A DNA stretch of 64,000 bases from Flavobacterium laiguense. Lineage in GTDB: Bacteria; Bacteroidota; Bacteroidia; Flavobacteriales; Flavobacteriaceae. The notes under the pieces were generated by a model. That model saw nothing but the letters and a program-made list of their open reading frames with translations. It was not told the DNA's origin and made no database searches. The translations under genes were made by a program, and so were the position numbers. The DNA is taken from contig NZ_QCZH01000009.1 in the NCBI RefSeq assembly GCF_003097655.1, positions 55,858 to 119,857 on the forward strand, given 5' to 3'. Of the stretch, positions 1 to 10,936 are shown piece by piece (the stretch's first letter is position 1; every line of letters begins with the position of its first letter).

Positions 1-1
1 C

Positions 2-250
2 GAAAAATTAGCTGTATTGCTTTATGTTTTGGGTGGTTTATCTCTTGTAGGAATGTATTTGAATTTTAAAAATCATTCAAAAGCCAAACTACTTTCTTTT
101 TTGATACTAGGTATTGCAACCGCTGGATTGTTTTTAATTCAAAAAGTAGGTACTTCCGGAGGAGAAATTCGCCATACAGAGATAAGGGCAAATTTTTCAG
201 CTACGAATAGTGGTGGAGCCGAAAAGCAATCGGAAGAACACGATGACTAG
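2..250 (+). CDS. Membrane protein, C-terminal part (5' end outside window)
   Basis: The frame is open from the window edge, so this is the last 82 residues of a longer protein. Two hydrophobic segments (about residues 5-20 and 28-46 of the visible part) are separated by a short basic loop, which fits two membrane helices. A polar tail rich in Gly, Asn and Glu follows and ends in EEHDD. I recognise it only as a small inner-membrane protein type common in flavobacteria and assign no function. A TTG lies at 17, but the continuous upstream frame argues for truncation by the window rather than a start there. A clear terminator follows at 314-345. Confidence 0.6.
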   Translation, partial: EKLAVLLYVLGGLSLVGMYLNFKNHSKAKLLSFLILGIATAGLFLIQKVGTSGGEIRHTEIRANFSATNSGGAEKQSEEHDD

Positions 251-313
251 GTATTTGTCATTCCTAGTAACGTAAAGTTATTTGGGAATGGTTTTGTCAA
301 GTTTTTAGAATAG

Positions 314-345
314 CCCACGGTTTTAACCGTGGGTTTTGTTTGTTT
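314..345 (+). terminator. Rho-independent terminator after the first gene
   Basis: A perfect 9-bp stem (CCCACGGTT with AACCGTGGG) has a 2-nt loop and is followed on the plus strand by GTTTTGTTTG. The minus strand has no T-run, so it serves the plus-strand gene. Confidence 0.7.
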
Positions 346-368
346 GTTTGTTTGAAATTCAAGAAAAA

Positions 369-1913
369 TTATCGATTACTCAACTTCGCCTTTTCCTTTA
401 TAATATCACTTATTTTTCGGTTTTCTATTTTGCTTTCTAGCCAAGAAATAATGTCAAGATATAGAAAAGCTCTTTTCTCGTAGGTGTTTTTCTCTAGTTC
501 AATAAAACGTTCTCTCATTTTTACAAATTCTTTTTTGATGTCACTTGGATATAAAGTGCTTAAATTTTTAAGGAAACGAATAATCTCTTTTTGGACTTCA
601 TGCAAATCATTCATTTTGAGCAAAAACTTATAGGTGTTTTTGAGTTGGTTCTCTAAGTAATAATCTTTCCCCAATTCATAATGTACAATTAAACATAAAA
701 GCCTTGCAAAACACATCAAATCTTCCCGCATAGAAAGATTTTTATTGTTGATGATTTTTTCTAAATAAAAGATGGATTCATTATATTTTTCATTGCCAAA
801 GTAAATACAAGCTATTTTGTAATAAAACATCATTTCGTGATGTTCATCTAAATGCTCATTGTGAATTTTTATTTTATTTAAAATTTCTGGAATTAGGTAT
901 TCGCTTTCCGCAAAAGTCCCTTCGAGTATATGATAATTTAATTTGTTATTGTACAAATAAAGAAAAGACAACGAAGCAATGTTATCGTTTACAGGGAAAC
1001 GAGGGTCATTGATAGTTTCTTCCAGTAATTCTAAATATTTTTTGAAATTCGATTTGTATTTGAGCATGAATAAAGACTCCAATAAATAATGATTCCCTTT
1101 TAAGAAGAACACAGGGTTTAGAAAAATCATATTTTTATTATCATAAAATAAAGTAACCCATTTATAGGCATATTTATAACAGGAAAGAAAGTCTTGAACC
1201 AAAAAACTTCTCCAAAGATTGGCATTGTAAAACCAATATTTTTCTCTAAACTCGAATTTGGATTGATCTAAATGAGCGATATGTTTATTGAAATAATCAT
1301 CAATATATTTATATTCTTCATCACTTTTTACGTAGCCTGTTTTTAGCATAATACCATACAACTGCAAGGATAAATTCGATAATTTACTTGAAATGGTATT
1401 GCGATAGTTTAATTCTTTGGCTTGAACAACCAATTCATCTGCCCGCCCTTGAATACTTCTTGTGATATATTGTGATTCGATCAGTTTTTCAAACTCGACA
1501 ATTTCAAAAGCCATGTATTTTTCATCATTCTCTAAGGCTTGTTGTTTTGTTTTATCCAATATTTTTAAGCTTTGCCTGTACAACCCTTTATTGTATAAAA
1601 TAGTTGCAAAGTCAATTTGCTCCCTTAGCTGATAACGAATATTCTGGCTTGGAATATTCAACCGAATGCTAACCAGAATTTGTTTGTACAAATATGATTT
1701 TAGATTGGATAATTGTACTTTCTTTATGAGTCCATTTTTTAAAATAAGTTTCTCGTCATAGTTTTCAGATTTATCCAAAATATTAAATAACTCGATAAAC
1801 TTTGTATTCGCACTTGTTTCTAATCGACTTGCAAATATCTTAAATTGTCTTTTTTCAGATTTGGATAACGATTTAATTAATACAAATAAAAAATCTTTTT
1901 GTGGGTTAGCCAT
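369..1913 (-). CDS. Conserved helical-repeat (TPR-like) protein, function unknown
   Basis: A 514-residue cytoplasmic protein with no signal peptide or membrane segment. It is almost wholly alpha-helical in composition, with recurring pairs of amphipathic helices containing Tyr/Leu/Ala at repeat-like spacing (for example YNKGLYRQSLKILDKTK near residue 110 and YFGNEKYNESIFYLEKI near residue 375). This resembles divergent tetratricopeptide repeats. It begins ANPQKDFLFVLIKSLSKSEKRQ. Such orphan TPR-like proteins are common in Flavobacteriia. No catalytic motif is visible. It is transcribed divergently from leuA, with about 150 bp between the starts. A scaffold or protein-interaction role is a guess from fold alone. 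Confidence 0.6.
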   Translation of the reverse strand: MANPQKDFLFVLIKSLSKSEKRQFKIFASRLETSANTKFIELFNILDKSENYDEKLILKNGLIKKVQLSNLKSYLYKQILVSIRLNIPSQNIRYQLREQIDFATILYNKGLYRQSLKILDKTKQQALENDEKYMAFEIVEFEKLIESQYITRSIQGRADELVVQAKELNYRNTISSKLSNLSLQLYGIMLKTGYVKSDEEYKYIDDYFNKHIAHLDQSKFEFREKYWFYNANLWRSFLVQDFLSCYKYAYKWVTLFYDNKNMIFLNPVFFLKGNHYLLESLFMLKYKSNFKKYLELLEETINDPRFPVNDNIASLSFLYLYNNKLNYHILEGTFAESEYLIPEILNKIKIHNEHLDEHHEMMFYYKIACIYFGNEKYNESIFYLEKIINNKNLSMREDLMCFARLLCLIVHYELGKDYYLENQLKNTYKFLLKMNDLHEVQKEIIRFLKNLSTLYPSDIKKEFVKMRERFIELEKNTYEKRAFLYLDIISWLESKIENRKISDIIKEKAKLSNR

Positions 1914-2024
1914 TGTATTATATATGGATTTAAAATACTGATAATCAGATACTTATATTGTTATTTTTTGATTTATAAGTAGTATATTTCATTAAAACAG
2001 GTTTAGTTTTAGTGAAATGAAATC

Positions 2025-2032
2025 TATTTTTG
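2025..2032 (+). promoter_or_regulatory. Candidate -7 box for leuA
   Basis: TATTTTTG matches the Bacteroidetes sigma-A -7 consensus TAnnTTTG. A loose TTTAG about 20 bases upstream could serve as the -33 element. It lies 36 bp before the leuA start. Confidence 0.35.
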
Positions 2033-2061
2033 TTTATAAGATGTGAAATTACATTAAATAA

Positions 2062-3234
<1,173 letters not shown>

Positions 3235-3266
3235 AAATAGTTTTCTTTCGATGAAATTAAAAAGTG

Positions 3267-3284
3267 TCCCGATAATTATCGGGA
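3267..3284. repeat. 18-bp perfect palindrome between leuA and leuB
   Basis: TCCCGATAAT followed by TATCGGGA is a perfect palindrome in the 165-bp leuA-leuB gap. A very similar CCCGA...TCGGG hairpin occurs at 23529-23552. Without a T-run it is more like a dispersed hairpin repeat or RNA-stability element than a terminator. Confidence 0.5.
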
Positions 3285-3399
3285 TGACAACCAAAATTTA
3301 AATACTTTTTCGGAAGAAATGAACTAATTTATTTAGAGACGATTTTTAGTTGATAATAAAATGTCATTGCGTTAAGTATAACAAATAAAAATAGAAAAT

Positions 3400-4515
3400 A
3401 TGAACTTAAAAATAGCAGTACTTTCAGGAGATGGGATAGGTCCAGAGGTAATCTTACAGGCAAAGAAAGCTTTATATGCTATTAGTGTTGCATATGACCA
3501 TGAGTTTATTTTTGAAGATGCTTTAATAGGTGCTACAGCCATTGACAAAACTAGAAATCCTCTACCGGAGCAAACCTTAAATCTTTGCTTGAATACTGAT
3601 GCCGTTTTATTTGGTGCCATTGGTAATCCAAAATACGATAATAATCCGGATGCAAAAGTACGTCCAGAACAAGGATTATTAAAACTTAGAAAAGAATTGG
3701 GGCTTTACGCCAATATCAGACCTATAAAGCCTTTTAAAAATCTTCTGGATGCTTCTCCGATAAAAAGAGAAGTTATCGAAAATGTAGATTTTGTAATTTA
3801 TAGAGAACTTACAGGAGGTTCCTATTATGGTGAAAAAATAGTTAATGAAGAAGGAACTTTTGCTTCAGATATATGTGAATATTCAGAAAATGAAATTAAC
3901 CGTATCACGCATCAAGCTTTCAAAGCAGCTCAAAGCAGAAGAAAAAAAGTAACATTAGTGGATAAAGCAAATGTATTGGAGACTTCCAGATTGTGGAGAA
4001 AAATTGTCAAAAAAATTGCGCTTCAATATCCGGATGTTATGTTAGAATGTCAGTATATCGATAATGTGGCTATGCAGATCATTACAGATCCAAAACAATT
4101 TGATATAATCTTAACCGAAAATCTATTTGGAGATATTCTTTCTGATGAAGCTTGTGCTATTATGGGATCTATTGGTTTAATGGCTTCTGCTTCAATAGGA
4201 AATAATAATGCGCTTTTTGAGCCTATCCACGGATCATATCCTCGAGCAAAAGGCAAAAATATTGCCAATCCTATTGCTTCAATTTTATCTGCGGCCATGT
4301 TATTAGAGCATTTTGGACTAGAAAAAGAAGCGAAGAAAGTATATGAAGCTGTAGAAAAAGCTATTGAATATAAAGTAGTTACTATTGATTTAAACCCAGG
4401 TTCGAGATTTGGAACCAATGATGTTGGAGATTTTATTTCAAACGTAATATTAAGTAAAGATGATTTGTATTTTAAGAATGATAATGTTCAAATTGGGCAA
4501 TCGACTATCGTTTAA
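3400..4515 (+). CDS. leuB: 3-isopropylmalate dehydrogenase
   Basis: NAD-dependent oxidative decarboxylation of 3-isopropylmalate, the third enzyme of leucine synthesis. The 371-residue length is typical. Family motifs appear in order: SGDGIGPEV at the N-terminus (residues 9-17), RELTGGSYYGE near 136, the catalytic Lys/Asp region VDKANVLE near 187 and ILTENLFGDILSDEA near 231, and EPIHGSYPRAKGKNIANP near 272. It lies downstream of leuA in the same direction. ilvD is 278 bp further on, but an independent promoter, leader peptide and attenuator stand between them. Confidence 0.95.
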   Translation: MNLKIAVLSGDGIGPEVILQAKKALYAISVAYDHEFIFEDALIGATAIDKTRNPLPEQTLNLCLNTDAVLFGAIGNPKYDNNPDAKVRPEQGLLKLRKELGLYANIRPIKPFKNLLDASPIKREVIENVDFVIYRELTGGSYYGEKIVNEEGTFASDICEYSENEINRITHQAFKAAQSRRKKVTLVDKANVLETSRLWRKIVKKIALQYPDVMLECQYIDNVAMQIITDPKQFDIILTENLFGDILSDEACAIMGSIGLMASASIGNNNALFEPIHGSYPRAKGKNIANPIASILSAAMLLEHFGLEKEAKKVYEAVEKAIEYKVVTIDLNPGSRFGTNDVGDFISNVILSKDDLYFKNDNVQIGQSTIV

Positions 4516-4601
4516 TAGGTAAAAATCACAAAACGTTGAATTATATCACTAAAAACACTTAAGTTGTTGAAGAAATGTTTTTTTATTGAATTTGTTTTTT
4601 A

Positions 4602-4609
4602 TACTTTTG
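4602..4609 (+). promoter_or_regulatory. Predicted -7 box of the ilv leader transcript
   Basis: TACTTTTG fits the Bacteroidetes -7 consensus TAnnTTTG and lies 21 bp before the ilv leader-peptide start. No convincing -33 TTTG was found at ideal spacing. Confidence 0.5.
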
Positions 4610-4630
4610 CAGAGTCAAAAAAACAAGGAA

Positions 4631-4705
4631 ATGAAAAACATTATCAATCTAATTTTAATTTTAAGTGTCATTGTGATTATCACATATGAAAAGGGATTGG
4701 TATAA
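4631..4705 (+). CDS. ilv operon leader peptide (attenuator peptide)
   Basis: A 24-codon frame running from an ATG after AAGGAA to a TAA. Fourteen of its 24 residues are branched-chain amino acids: seven Ile, four Leu and three Val. The core reads NLILILSVIVII (residues 6-17). A strong Rho-independent terminator starts 21 bp after the stop and the ilvD start is 33 bp beyond that. Such an arrangement is the hallmark of ribosome-mediated attenuation: scarce charged Ile, Leu or Val tRNA stalls the leader ribosome and prevents termination. The enrichment and placement are seen; the mechanism is inferred from enterobacterial ilv leaders. Confidence 0.8.
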   Translation: MKNIINLILILSVIVIITYEKGLV

Positions 4706-4726
4706 ATATAAGTGAAAAATATATTT

Positions 4727-4759
4727 AAAACCTCCCATAATTTTGGGAGGTTTTTTTTT
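4727..4759 (+). terminator. ilv attenuator terminator
   Basis: An 11-bp perfect stem (AAAACCTCCCA with TGGGAGGTTTT) with a 6-nt loop, followed by an unbroken run of T. It lies between the leader peptide and ilvD. Confidence 0.85.
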
Positions 4760-4792
4760 AAATAAAAATTTAAATACACAAATTAACACAGA

Positions 4793-6466
4793 ATGGAATT
4801 AAATAAATACAGCAAGACCATTACGCAAGATGAAACACAACCAGCAGCTCAAGCTATGTTGTACGGAATTGGTTTAACAGAGGAAGATCTAAAAAAAGCT
4901 CAAGTCGGAATTGTCAGTATGGGGTATGAAGGGAATACTTGTAATATGCACTTGAATGATCTTGCCAAAGATGTTAAAAAAGGAGTCTGGAATGCAGATC
5001 TTGTTGGATTGATATTTAATACAATAGGTGTTAGTGACGGAATCTCAAATGGGACTGACGGGATGCGTTTTTCATTAGTTTCCCGTGATGTAATTGCCGA
5101 TTCTATTGAAACAGTAATGGGAGCACAATGGTATGATGGATTAATTGCCATTCCTGGTTGTGATAAAAATATGCCGGGTGCCTTAATTGCTATGGGAAGA
5201 GTAAATCGCCCAGCACTTATGGTTTACGGAGGAACAATTCACTCTGGAAAATGGAAAGGAGAATCATTAAATATCGTTTCTGCTTTTGAAGCATTAGGAA
5301 AAAAATTCCAAAATACGATTACTCCAGAAGATTTTAAAGGAGTGGTACAAAATGCTTGTCCAGGTGCCGGTGCTTGCGGAGGGATGTACACGGCAAACAC
5401 TATGTCTTCGGCTATAGAAGCTTTAGGAATGAGTTTACCGTATAGCTCTTCTAACCCAGCTTTGAGTGATGAAAAAAAGCAAGAATGTCTTGATGCAGGA
5501 AAGGCTGTCCGAATATTATTAGAAAAAGATATAAAGCCAAGAGACATTATGACTCGCAAAGCTTTTGAAAACGCGATCACAATTGTAGCCGTTTTGGGAG
5601 GTTCTACTAATGCGGTAATGCACTTAATTGCCATGGCACATTCGGTAGATATCGAAATTACGTTAGCCGATTTTCAGGCCATAAGTGATAAAACACCCGT
5701 GTTAGCCGATTTGAAACCAAGCGGAAAATACATGATGGAAGACTTACATGCTGTTGGTGGTATTCCTGCAGTTATGAAATATTTATTGAAAGAAGGATTT
5801 ATTCATGGAGATTGTTTGACTGTAACAGGAAAAACAGTAGCAGAAAATTTAGCAAACATTCCTGATTTACAAGATGGGCAGGAAGTTATTTTTGAGATTC
5901 AAAAAGCTTTAAAATCAACTGGAAACATTCAAATATTATATGGAAATCTCGCTTCTGAAGGATGTGTCGCCAAAATAAGCGGAAAAGAAGGAGAGTATTT
6001 TGAAGGAACAGCCGTTGTTTTCGAAAGTGAATTCGAGGTTATTCCAGGCATTCAGGCCGGAAAAGTTAAACCAGGAAATGTAGTTGTCATCCGATATTGT
6101 GGACCAAAAGGTGGCCCAGGAATGCCAGAGATGCTAAAACCAACATCGGCCATTATTGGAGCTGGATTAGGAAGTAGCGTTGCCTTGATTACGGATGGTA
6201 GATTTTCTGGTGGTTCACATGGTTTTGTGGTAGGACACATTACACCAGAAGCGTATGATGGTGGTGGTATTGCATTAGTTGAAGATGGTGATTTAATTGC
6301 TATTGATGCTGTTAAAAATACAATCAACCTGAAAATTAGTGATGAAGAATATGCAAAAAGACGCGCCAATTGGGTTCAACCTGCTTTAAAAGCAACAAAA
6401 GGTGTTCTTTTAAAATATGCAAGATCGGTGTCAAGCGCATCTACAGGGTGTGTTACCGATAAATAA
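4793..6466 (+). CDS. ilvD: Dihydroxy-acid dehydratase
   Basis: Dehydrates 2,3-dihydroxy-isovalerate and -methylvalerate to the 2-keto acids, using an iron-sulfur cluster. The 557-residue length is standard for IlvD/Edd proteins. Signature sequences include [15 protein letters not shown] (about residue 82), the cluster-associated PGCDKNMPG with Cys near 123, and [18 protein letters not shown] with two Cys near 188-194. [19 protein letters not shown] lies near residue 468. It is the first structural gene after the attenuator and opens the run ilvD-ilvB-ilvN-ilvC. Confidence 0.96.
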   Translation: MELNKYSKTITQDETQPAAQAMLYGIGLTEEDLKKAQVGIVSMGYEGNTCNMHLNDLAKDVKKGVWNADLVGLIFNTIGVSDGISNGTDGMRFSLVSRDVIADSIETVMGAQWYDGLIAIPGCDKNMPGALIAMGRVNRPALMVYGGTIHSGKWKGESLNIVSAFEALGKKFQNTITPEDFKGVVQNACPGAGACGGMYTANTMSSAIEALGMSLPYSSSNPALSDEKKQECLDAGKAVRILLEKDIKPRDIMTRKAFENAITIVAVLGGSTNAVMHLIAMAHSVDIEITLADFQAISDKTPVLADLKPSGKYMMEDLHAVGGIPAVMKYLLKEGFIHGDCLTVTGKTVAENLANIPDLQDGQEVIFEIQKALKSTGNIQILYGNLASEGCVAKISGKEGEYFEGTAVVFESEFEVIPGIQAGKVKPGNVVVIRYCGPKGGPGMPEMLKPTSAIIGAGLGSSVALITDGRFSGGSHGFVVGHITPEAYDGGGIALVEDGDLIAIDAVKNTINLKISDEEYAKRRANWVQPALKATKGVLLKYARSVSSASTGCVTDK

Positions 6467-6477
6467 GAATCAATTTC

Positions 6478-6619
6478 AAAATTCAATAGCAATTTCAATG
6501 TCAATTGCAATGAGAATGACAATAAGATTCTAAACGCTTTTAATGTTGATGTTAATATTGAATTTGATTTTAAATTGAATTTGATATTCATATTGAAATT
6601 GAAATTGCCATTGGATTTT
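6478..6619. repeat. Imperfect inverted repeat (CAATTTCAAT family) between ilvD and ilvB
   Basis: The 27-nt arms at 6478-6504 and 6593-6619 are inverted with about four mismatches, and fill most of the 181-bp ilvD-ilvB spacer. The left arm contains CAATAGCAATTTCAAT, which recurs twice at 14093-14120. This looks like a dispersed low-complexity hairpin repeat; the ends of the unit are uncertain. Confidence 0.6.
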
Positions 6620-6647
6620 AAAAAGGCATTTGCCAAAAAGATAAAAA

Positions 6648-8345
6648 ATGAAAAATAATAAAATATCAGGAGCTGAAGCAGTTATAAGATGTTTATTAGC
6701 TGAAGGAGTAGACATCGTTTATGGTTATCCAGGTGGTGCGATTATGCCCGTTTACGATGAGTTATATAAATTTCAAGATCAATTGCATCATGTTTTAGTG
6801 CGTCATGAACAAGGTGCAACTCATGCAGCACAAGGTTATGCAAGAGCCACAGGAAAAGTTGGGGTTGCTATTGCGACTTCAGGTCCAGGAGCTACCAATT
6901 TAGTCACCGGAATTGCCGATGCCCAAATTGATTCGACTCCTATGGTTTGTATTACAGGTCAAGTTGGTAAGCATTTATTAGGATCGGATGCTTTTCAAGA
7001 AACAGATATTATTGGAATTTCGACTCCAGTAACCAAATGGAATTATCAAGTTACCGAAGCTCATGAAATTCCTGAAATTATTGCTAAAGCTTTTTTTATA
7101 GCACGATCAGGACGTCCGGGACCAGTATTGATTGATATTACTAAAAATGCTCAATTTGATGAGCTGGATTTTAGTTATGAAAAATGTACCAGTATTAGGA
7201 GCTACACTCCAAGACCAACTTTAAATCTAGAAAAGGTAAAAGAAGCGGCGGATTTAATAAACAATGCCAAAAAGCCATACATTGTTTTCGGTCAAGGAAT
7301 CATTCTTGGTCAAGCCGAAGAGCAATTGAAAGCCTTGGTAGAAAAATCAGGAATTCCTGCTGCTTGGACAATTTTAGGTCTTTCGGCATTGCCAACAGAT
7401 CATCCTTTAAATGTTGGAATGCTAGGTATGCACGGGAATTACGGACCAAATGTATTGACCAACGAATGTGATGTTTTAATTGCTTTGGGAATGCGTTTTG
7501 ATGACCGTGTAACAGGGAATTTAGCTACTTACGCCAAACAAGCCAAAGTCATTCACTTTGAGATTGATCCTGCTGAAATAGACAAAAATGTTAAAACAAC
7601 AGTAGCTGTTTTGGCAGATGTTAAAGAATCATTAACGGCTTTGCTTCCACTTATCGAAAGTAAAACACATGATTCTTGGCATAACGAATTCAAAGAGAAA
7701 TATAAAATTGAATTAGAAGCAGTTATTAACGAAGAATTGGCTCCAACCAACAATCGTGGGATTTCAATGGGAGAAACTATTGAAATGATTAATAAACATT
7801 CTAATGGAGATGCCATTATGGTTTCGGATGTGGGACAACACCAAATGTTTACTTGTCGCTATTCTAAATTCAATACATCCAAAAGTAATATCACTTCCGG
7901 TGGTTTGGGAACGATGGGATTTGCTTTACCGGCAGCTATTGGTGCCAAAATGGGAATGCCAGATCGAGAAGTAGTCGCCATTATTGGTGATGGTGGTTTT
8001 CAAATGACGATTCAAGAATTGGGAACGATTTTTCAAACCAAAGTTCCCGTTAAAATTGTTGTTTTGAACAATGAGTTCTTAGGAATGGTGCGTCAATGGC
8101 AGCAGTTGTTCTTTGATAAAAGATATGCTTCGACTGAAATGATTAATCCGAATTTTATAGCTATCGCCGAGGGTTATTATATCAAATCAAAAAAAGTGAC
8201 CAAGAGAGAAGAACTGGATGATGCAGTTGCCGAGATGATGGCTTCTAAAGATTCTTATTTCTTAGAGGTAATGGTAGAAAAAGAAAATAACGTGTTTCCG
8301 ATGATTCCAACAGGAGCTTCAGTTTCTGACATAAGATTATCTTAA
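6648..8345 (+). CDS. ilvB: Acetolactate synthase, large (catalytic) subunit
   Basis: ThDP-dependent condensation of two pyruvates, or pyruvate with 2-ketobutyrate, the first common step to Val, Leu and Ile. The 565-residue chain shows the three-domain ThDP layout. The N-terminal domain has GYPGGAIMPVYDEL (about 25-38) and the catalytic Glu in RHEQGATHAAQGYARATG (about 55-70). The ThDP/Mg motif GDGGFQMTIQELGT...NNEFLGMVRQWQ lies near 446-486. The small subunit ilvN follows 102 bp downstream, as expected for a regulated AHAS. Confidence 0.96.
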   Translation: MKNNKISGAEAVIRCLLAEGVDIVYGYPGGAIMPVYDELYKFQDQLHHVLVRHEQGATHAAQGYARATGKVGVAIATSGPGATNLVTGIADAQIDSTPMVCITGQVGKHLLGSDAFQETDIIGISTPVTKWNYQVTEAHEIPEIIAKAFFIARSGRPGPVLIDITKNAQFDELDFSYEKCTSIRSYTPRPTLNLEKVKEAADLINNAKKPYIVFGQGIILGQAEEQLKALVEKSGIPAAWTILGLSALPTDHPLNVGMLGMHGNYGPNVLTNECDVLIALGMRFDDRVTGNLATYAKQAKVIHFEIDPAEIDKNVKTTVAVLADVKESLTALLPLIESKTHDSWHNEFKEKYKIELEAVINEELAPTNNRGISMGETIEMINKHSNGDAIMVSDVGQHQMFTCRYSKFNTSKSNITSGGLGTMGFALPAAIGAKMGMPDREVVAIIGDGGFQMTIQELGTIFQTKVPVKIVVLNNEFLGMVRQWQQLFFDKRYASTEMINPNFIAIAEGYYIKSKKVTKREELDDAVAEMMASKDSYFLEVMVEKENNVFPMIPTGASVSDIRLS

Positions 8346-8348
8346 AAT

Positions 8349-8444
8349 AGTTTAAAGTTTAAGGTTTAAAGTTGTTTGAAAAATGCAAATTATAATTTCA
8401 TTAAACGATTTTAAACTTTAAACAAAAGAAACTTTAAACAAAAA
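8349..8444. repeat. Hairpin repeat of the GTTTAAA/TTTAAAC family between ilvB and ilvN
   Basis: Inverted AGTTTAAAGTTTAAGG and TTTTAAACTTTAAAC arms fill the ilvB-ilvN spacer. Related inverted repeats lie at 46851-46912 (hisH-hisB gap) and 60898-60975 (before the nucleoside phosphorylase). Confidence 0.55.
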
Positions 8445-8447
8445 AAA

Positions 8448-8969
8448 ATGGAAAATAAAATGTTCACCATTTCTGTTTATTCAGAAAATAACGTTGGCTT
8501 ATTAAACAGAATATCGGGTATATTCTTGAAACGCCACATCAATATTTTGAGTCTAAATGTTTCCGAATCTGAAATTGAAAATGTTTCTAGGTTTGTTATT
8601 GTTGTAAATACCACCGAAAAATGGGTACATAACATTGTAGGTCAAATAGAAAAACAAATAGAAGTCATCAAAGCGTTTTATCATATTGATGAAGAAACTA
8701 TCTTTTTGGAAAGTGCAATTTTCAAAATAGAATCCAGTTTGCTTTTTGACGAAAGACAAATTCAGAATATTATAAAAGAAAGTAAAGCTGAAATTGTTAC
8801 GGTATCAAGAGAGTTTTTTGTGCTTTCAAAGTCTGGTAAACGCTCGGAAATCGAAGAATTATATGCAAAATTAAAACCTTTTGGAATTATGCAATTTGTC
8901 CGATCAGGAAGAATATCGGTTTCCAAAGAAAAAATGGAAATATCAACATTATTAGAGGCACTTTCTTAG
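8448..8969 (+). CDS. ilvN: Acetolactate synthase, small (regulatory) subunit
   Basis: A 173-residue protein with an N-terminal ACT domain. FTISVYSENNVGLLNRISGIFLKR (about residues 5-28) matches the valine-binding ACT fold of IlvH/IlvN. A C-terminal domain of about 80 residues is typical of the longer AHAS regulatory subunits. It stabilises the catalytic subunit and gives end-product inhibition. It sits between ilvB and ilvC in one operon. Confidence 0.92.
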   Translation: MENKMFTISVYSENNVGLLNRISGIFLKRHINILSLNVSESEIENVSRFVIVVNTTEKWVHNIVGQIEKQIEVIKAFYHIDEETIFLESAIFKIESSLLFDERQIQNIIKESKAEIVTVSREFFVLSKSGKRSEIEELYAKLKPFGIMQFVRSGRISVSKEKMEISTLLEALS

Positions 8970-9032
8970 AAAGATAACAGATTTCAAATTTTCGATTAAT
9001 TATAAATTTTACATACATTAAATATTAAAAAA

Positions 9033-10502
9033 ATGGCAAATTATTTCAATACATTACCACTTAGATTACAATTAGAACAATTAGGAGTTTGTGAATTCAT
9101 GGATCAAGCTGAATTTTCAAATGGAATTACTGCTCTGGCAGGAAAAAAAGTAGTCATTGTAGGTTGTGGAGCCCAAGGTTTGAATCAAGGTTTGAACATG
9201 AGAGATTCTGGATTAGATATTTCTTATGCTTTGCGTGCAGATGCAATTTCAGAAAAAAGAGCTTCTTTTAAAAATGCTTCAGATAATGGTTTCAAAGTGG
9301 GAACTTACGACGAATTAATTCCAACTGCTGATTTGGTTTGTAACCTTACACCAGACAAACAACATACTGCTGTAGTTACAGCAATCATGCCATTGATGAA
9401 ACAAGGAGCTACTTTGGCCTATTCTCATGGTTTCAATATCGTTGAAGAAGGAATGCAAATTCGTAAAGACTTAACGGTTATTATGTGTGCTCCTAAATGT
9501 CCAGGATCAGAAGTGCGTGAAGAATATAAAAGAGGTTTTGGTGTACCAACTCTTATTGCCGTTCATCCAGAAAATGACCCGAACGGAGCTGGATTAGAAC
9601 AAGCCAAAGCCTATGCAGTTGCTACTGGTGGTCACAAAGCGGGAGTTTTGAAATCTTCATTTGTTGCCGAAGTAAAATCAGATTTAATGGGTGAGCAAAC
9701 TATCCTTTGTGGAATGTTGCAAACAGGATCTATTTTATGTTTTGATAAAATGGTAGAAAAAGGAATCGAACCTGGATATGCTTCAAAATTAATTCAATAC
9801 GGTTGGGAAACTATTACCGAAGCTTTGAAACATGGTGGAATCACCAATATGATGGATCGTCTTTCTAACCCTTCAAAAATTGAAGCGTATCGATTGGCAG
9901 ACGAATTAAAAGTTATTATGCGTCCATTATTTCAAAAACACATGGATGATATTATTTCTGGTGAATTTTCAAAAAATATGATGATTGACTGGGCAAATGA
10001 TGATGTCAATCTTTTGACTTGGAGAGCAGCAACAGCTGAAACTAATTTTGAGAAAACAGCTCCAACTACCGCTGAAATATCGGAACAAGAATACTTTGAT
10101 AATGGAGTATTAATGATTGCAATGGTAAAAGCAGGTGTAGAATTGGCTTTTGAAACTATGACAGAATCTGGAATTATTGAAGAATCAGCATATTACGAAT
10201 CATTACATGAATTGCCTTTGATTGCTAATACAGTAGCAAGAAAAAAATTATATGAAATGAACAGAATCATTTCGGATACAGCGGAGTATGGTTGTTATTT
10301 GTTTGATCACGCTTGCAAGCCATTATTGACTGAATTTATGAAAACGGTTGAGACGAATATAATCGGAAAACCTTTTTCAATATCAAATGGAGTAGATAAT
10401 GCAGTATTGATTGCTGTAAATAGTACTATTCGTCAACATCCTATAGAAGAAGTGGGAGCTTGGTTGAGAGCGTCAATGACTGCGATGAAAAAAATAGGAT
10501 AA
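9033..10502 (+). CDS. ilvC: Ketol-acid reductoisomerase, class II
   Basis: NADPH-dependent, Mg-dependent isomerisation and reduction of acetolactate or acetohydroxybutyrate. The 489-residue length marks the class II (duplicated-domain) enzyme; class I is about 330. The nucleotide-binding motif [22 protein letters not shown] is near residue 34, followed by the KARI core ([21 protein letters not shown] near 152) and Glu-rich metal-binding helices. It is the last gene of the ilvDBNC run; no further BCAA gene follows. Confidence 0.95.
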   Translation: MANYFNTLPLRLQLEQLGVCEFMDQAEFSNGITALAGKKVVIVGCGAQGLNQGLNMRDSGLDISYALRADAISEKRASFKNASDNGFKVGTYDELIPTADLVCNLTPDKQHTAVVTAIMPLMKQGATLAYSHGFNIVEEGMQIRKDLTVIMCAPKCPGSEVREEYKRGFGVPTLIAVHPENDPNGAGLEQAKAYAVATGGHKAGVLKSSFVAEVKSDLMGEQTILCGMLQTGSILCFDKMVEKGIEPGYASKLIQYGWETITEALKHGGITNMMDRLSNPSKIEAYRLADELKVIMRPLFQKHMDDIISGEFSKNMMIDWANDDVNLLTWRAATAETNFEKTAPTTAEISEQEYFDNGVLMIAMVKAGVELAFETMTESGIIEESAYYESLHELPLIANTVARKKLYEMNRIISDTAEYGCYLFDHACKPLLTEFMKTVETNIIGKPFSISNGVDNAVLIAVNSTIRQHPIEEVGAWLRASMTAMKKIG

Positions 10503-10936
10503 TAAAAAAAAAAAATTGCCACACATGAGGGTGTGTTGGGATTTGCATTATATCATAAGATTTAAAATATTTTGAATTAGTAAGCACTTATTGTGAAATT
10601 GAAGATTTTAATGCATTTTACATTCACTTAACTTCGAACGAGGGTGTAAGTTAAGTGAAGTAATCCCTGTTATTTTTGAATGAAGATAATTAATTTAAAA
10701 GTACGATGTATTTTAATTTTTTTTAATTGGTATAAGATGTTATTAATCTAAAAAGGCGTGAGGGATATCTTTCACGTCTTTTTTTGTATTCAGTATAATT
10801 TGAATAATTGAGATATGCTGATGATAATTTAAAATAATTTTATTTTTTTTATATATAGTGTAATTTTTACATTGAATTATTAAATTAAATAATTATTAGA
10901 ATCAAGGGAGTTTTTATACATTTATAAAAAAAAAAG
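10503..10936. other. 434-bp gap between ilvC and acs: hairpin, promoter-like box, terminator
   Basis: No convincing open frame. It holds a 12-bp perfect inverted repeat at 10623-10659 (TTCACTTAACTT with AAGTTAAGTGAA), a TATTTTTG -7-like box at 10671-10678, and a terminator at 10751-10786. The box and terminator could bound a short transcript of about 100 nt. The last 150 bp, next to acs, are extremely AT-rich and presumably contain its promoter. Confidence 0.4.
10751..10786 (+). terminator. Rho-independent terminator in the ilvC-acs gap
   Basis: AAAAGGCGTGA pairs with TCACGTCTTTT (one G-T wobble) around a 10-nt loop, followed by T7. It lies 250 bp after ilvC, so it may end the ilv mRNA or a separate small transcript. 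Confidence 0.7.

Noticed and set aside
3267..3284. leuA terminator
   Set aside because: The palindrome is perfect but lacks a T-run, and leuB follows in the same direction; more likely a dispersed hairpin.
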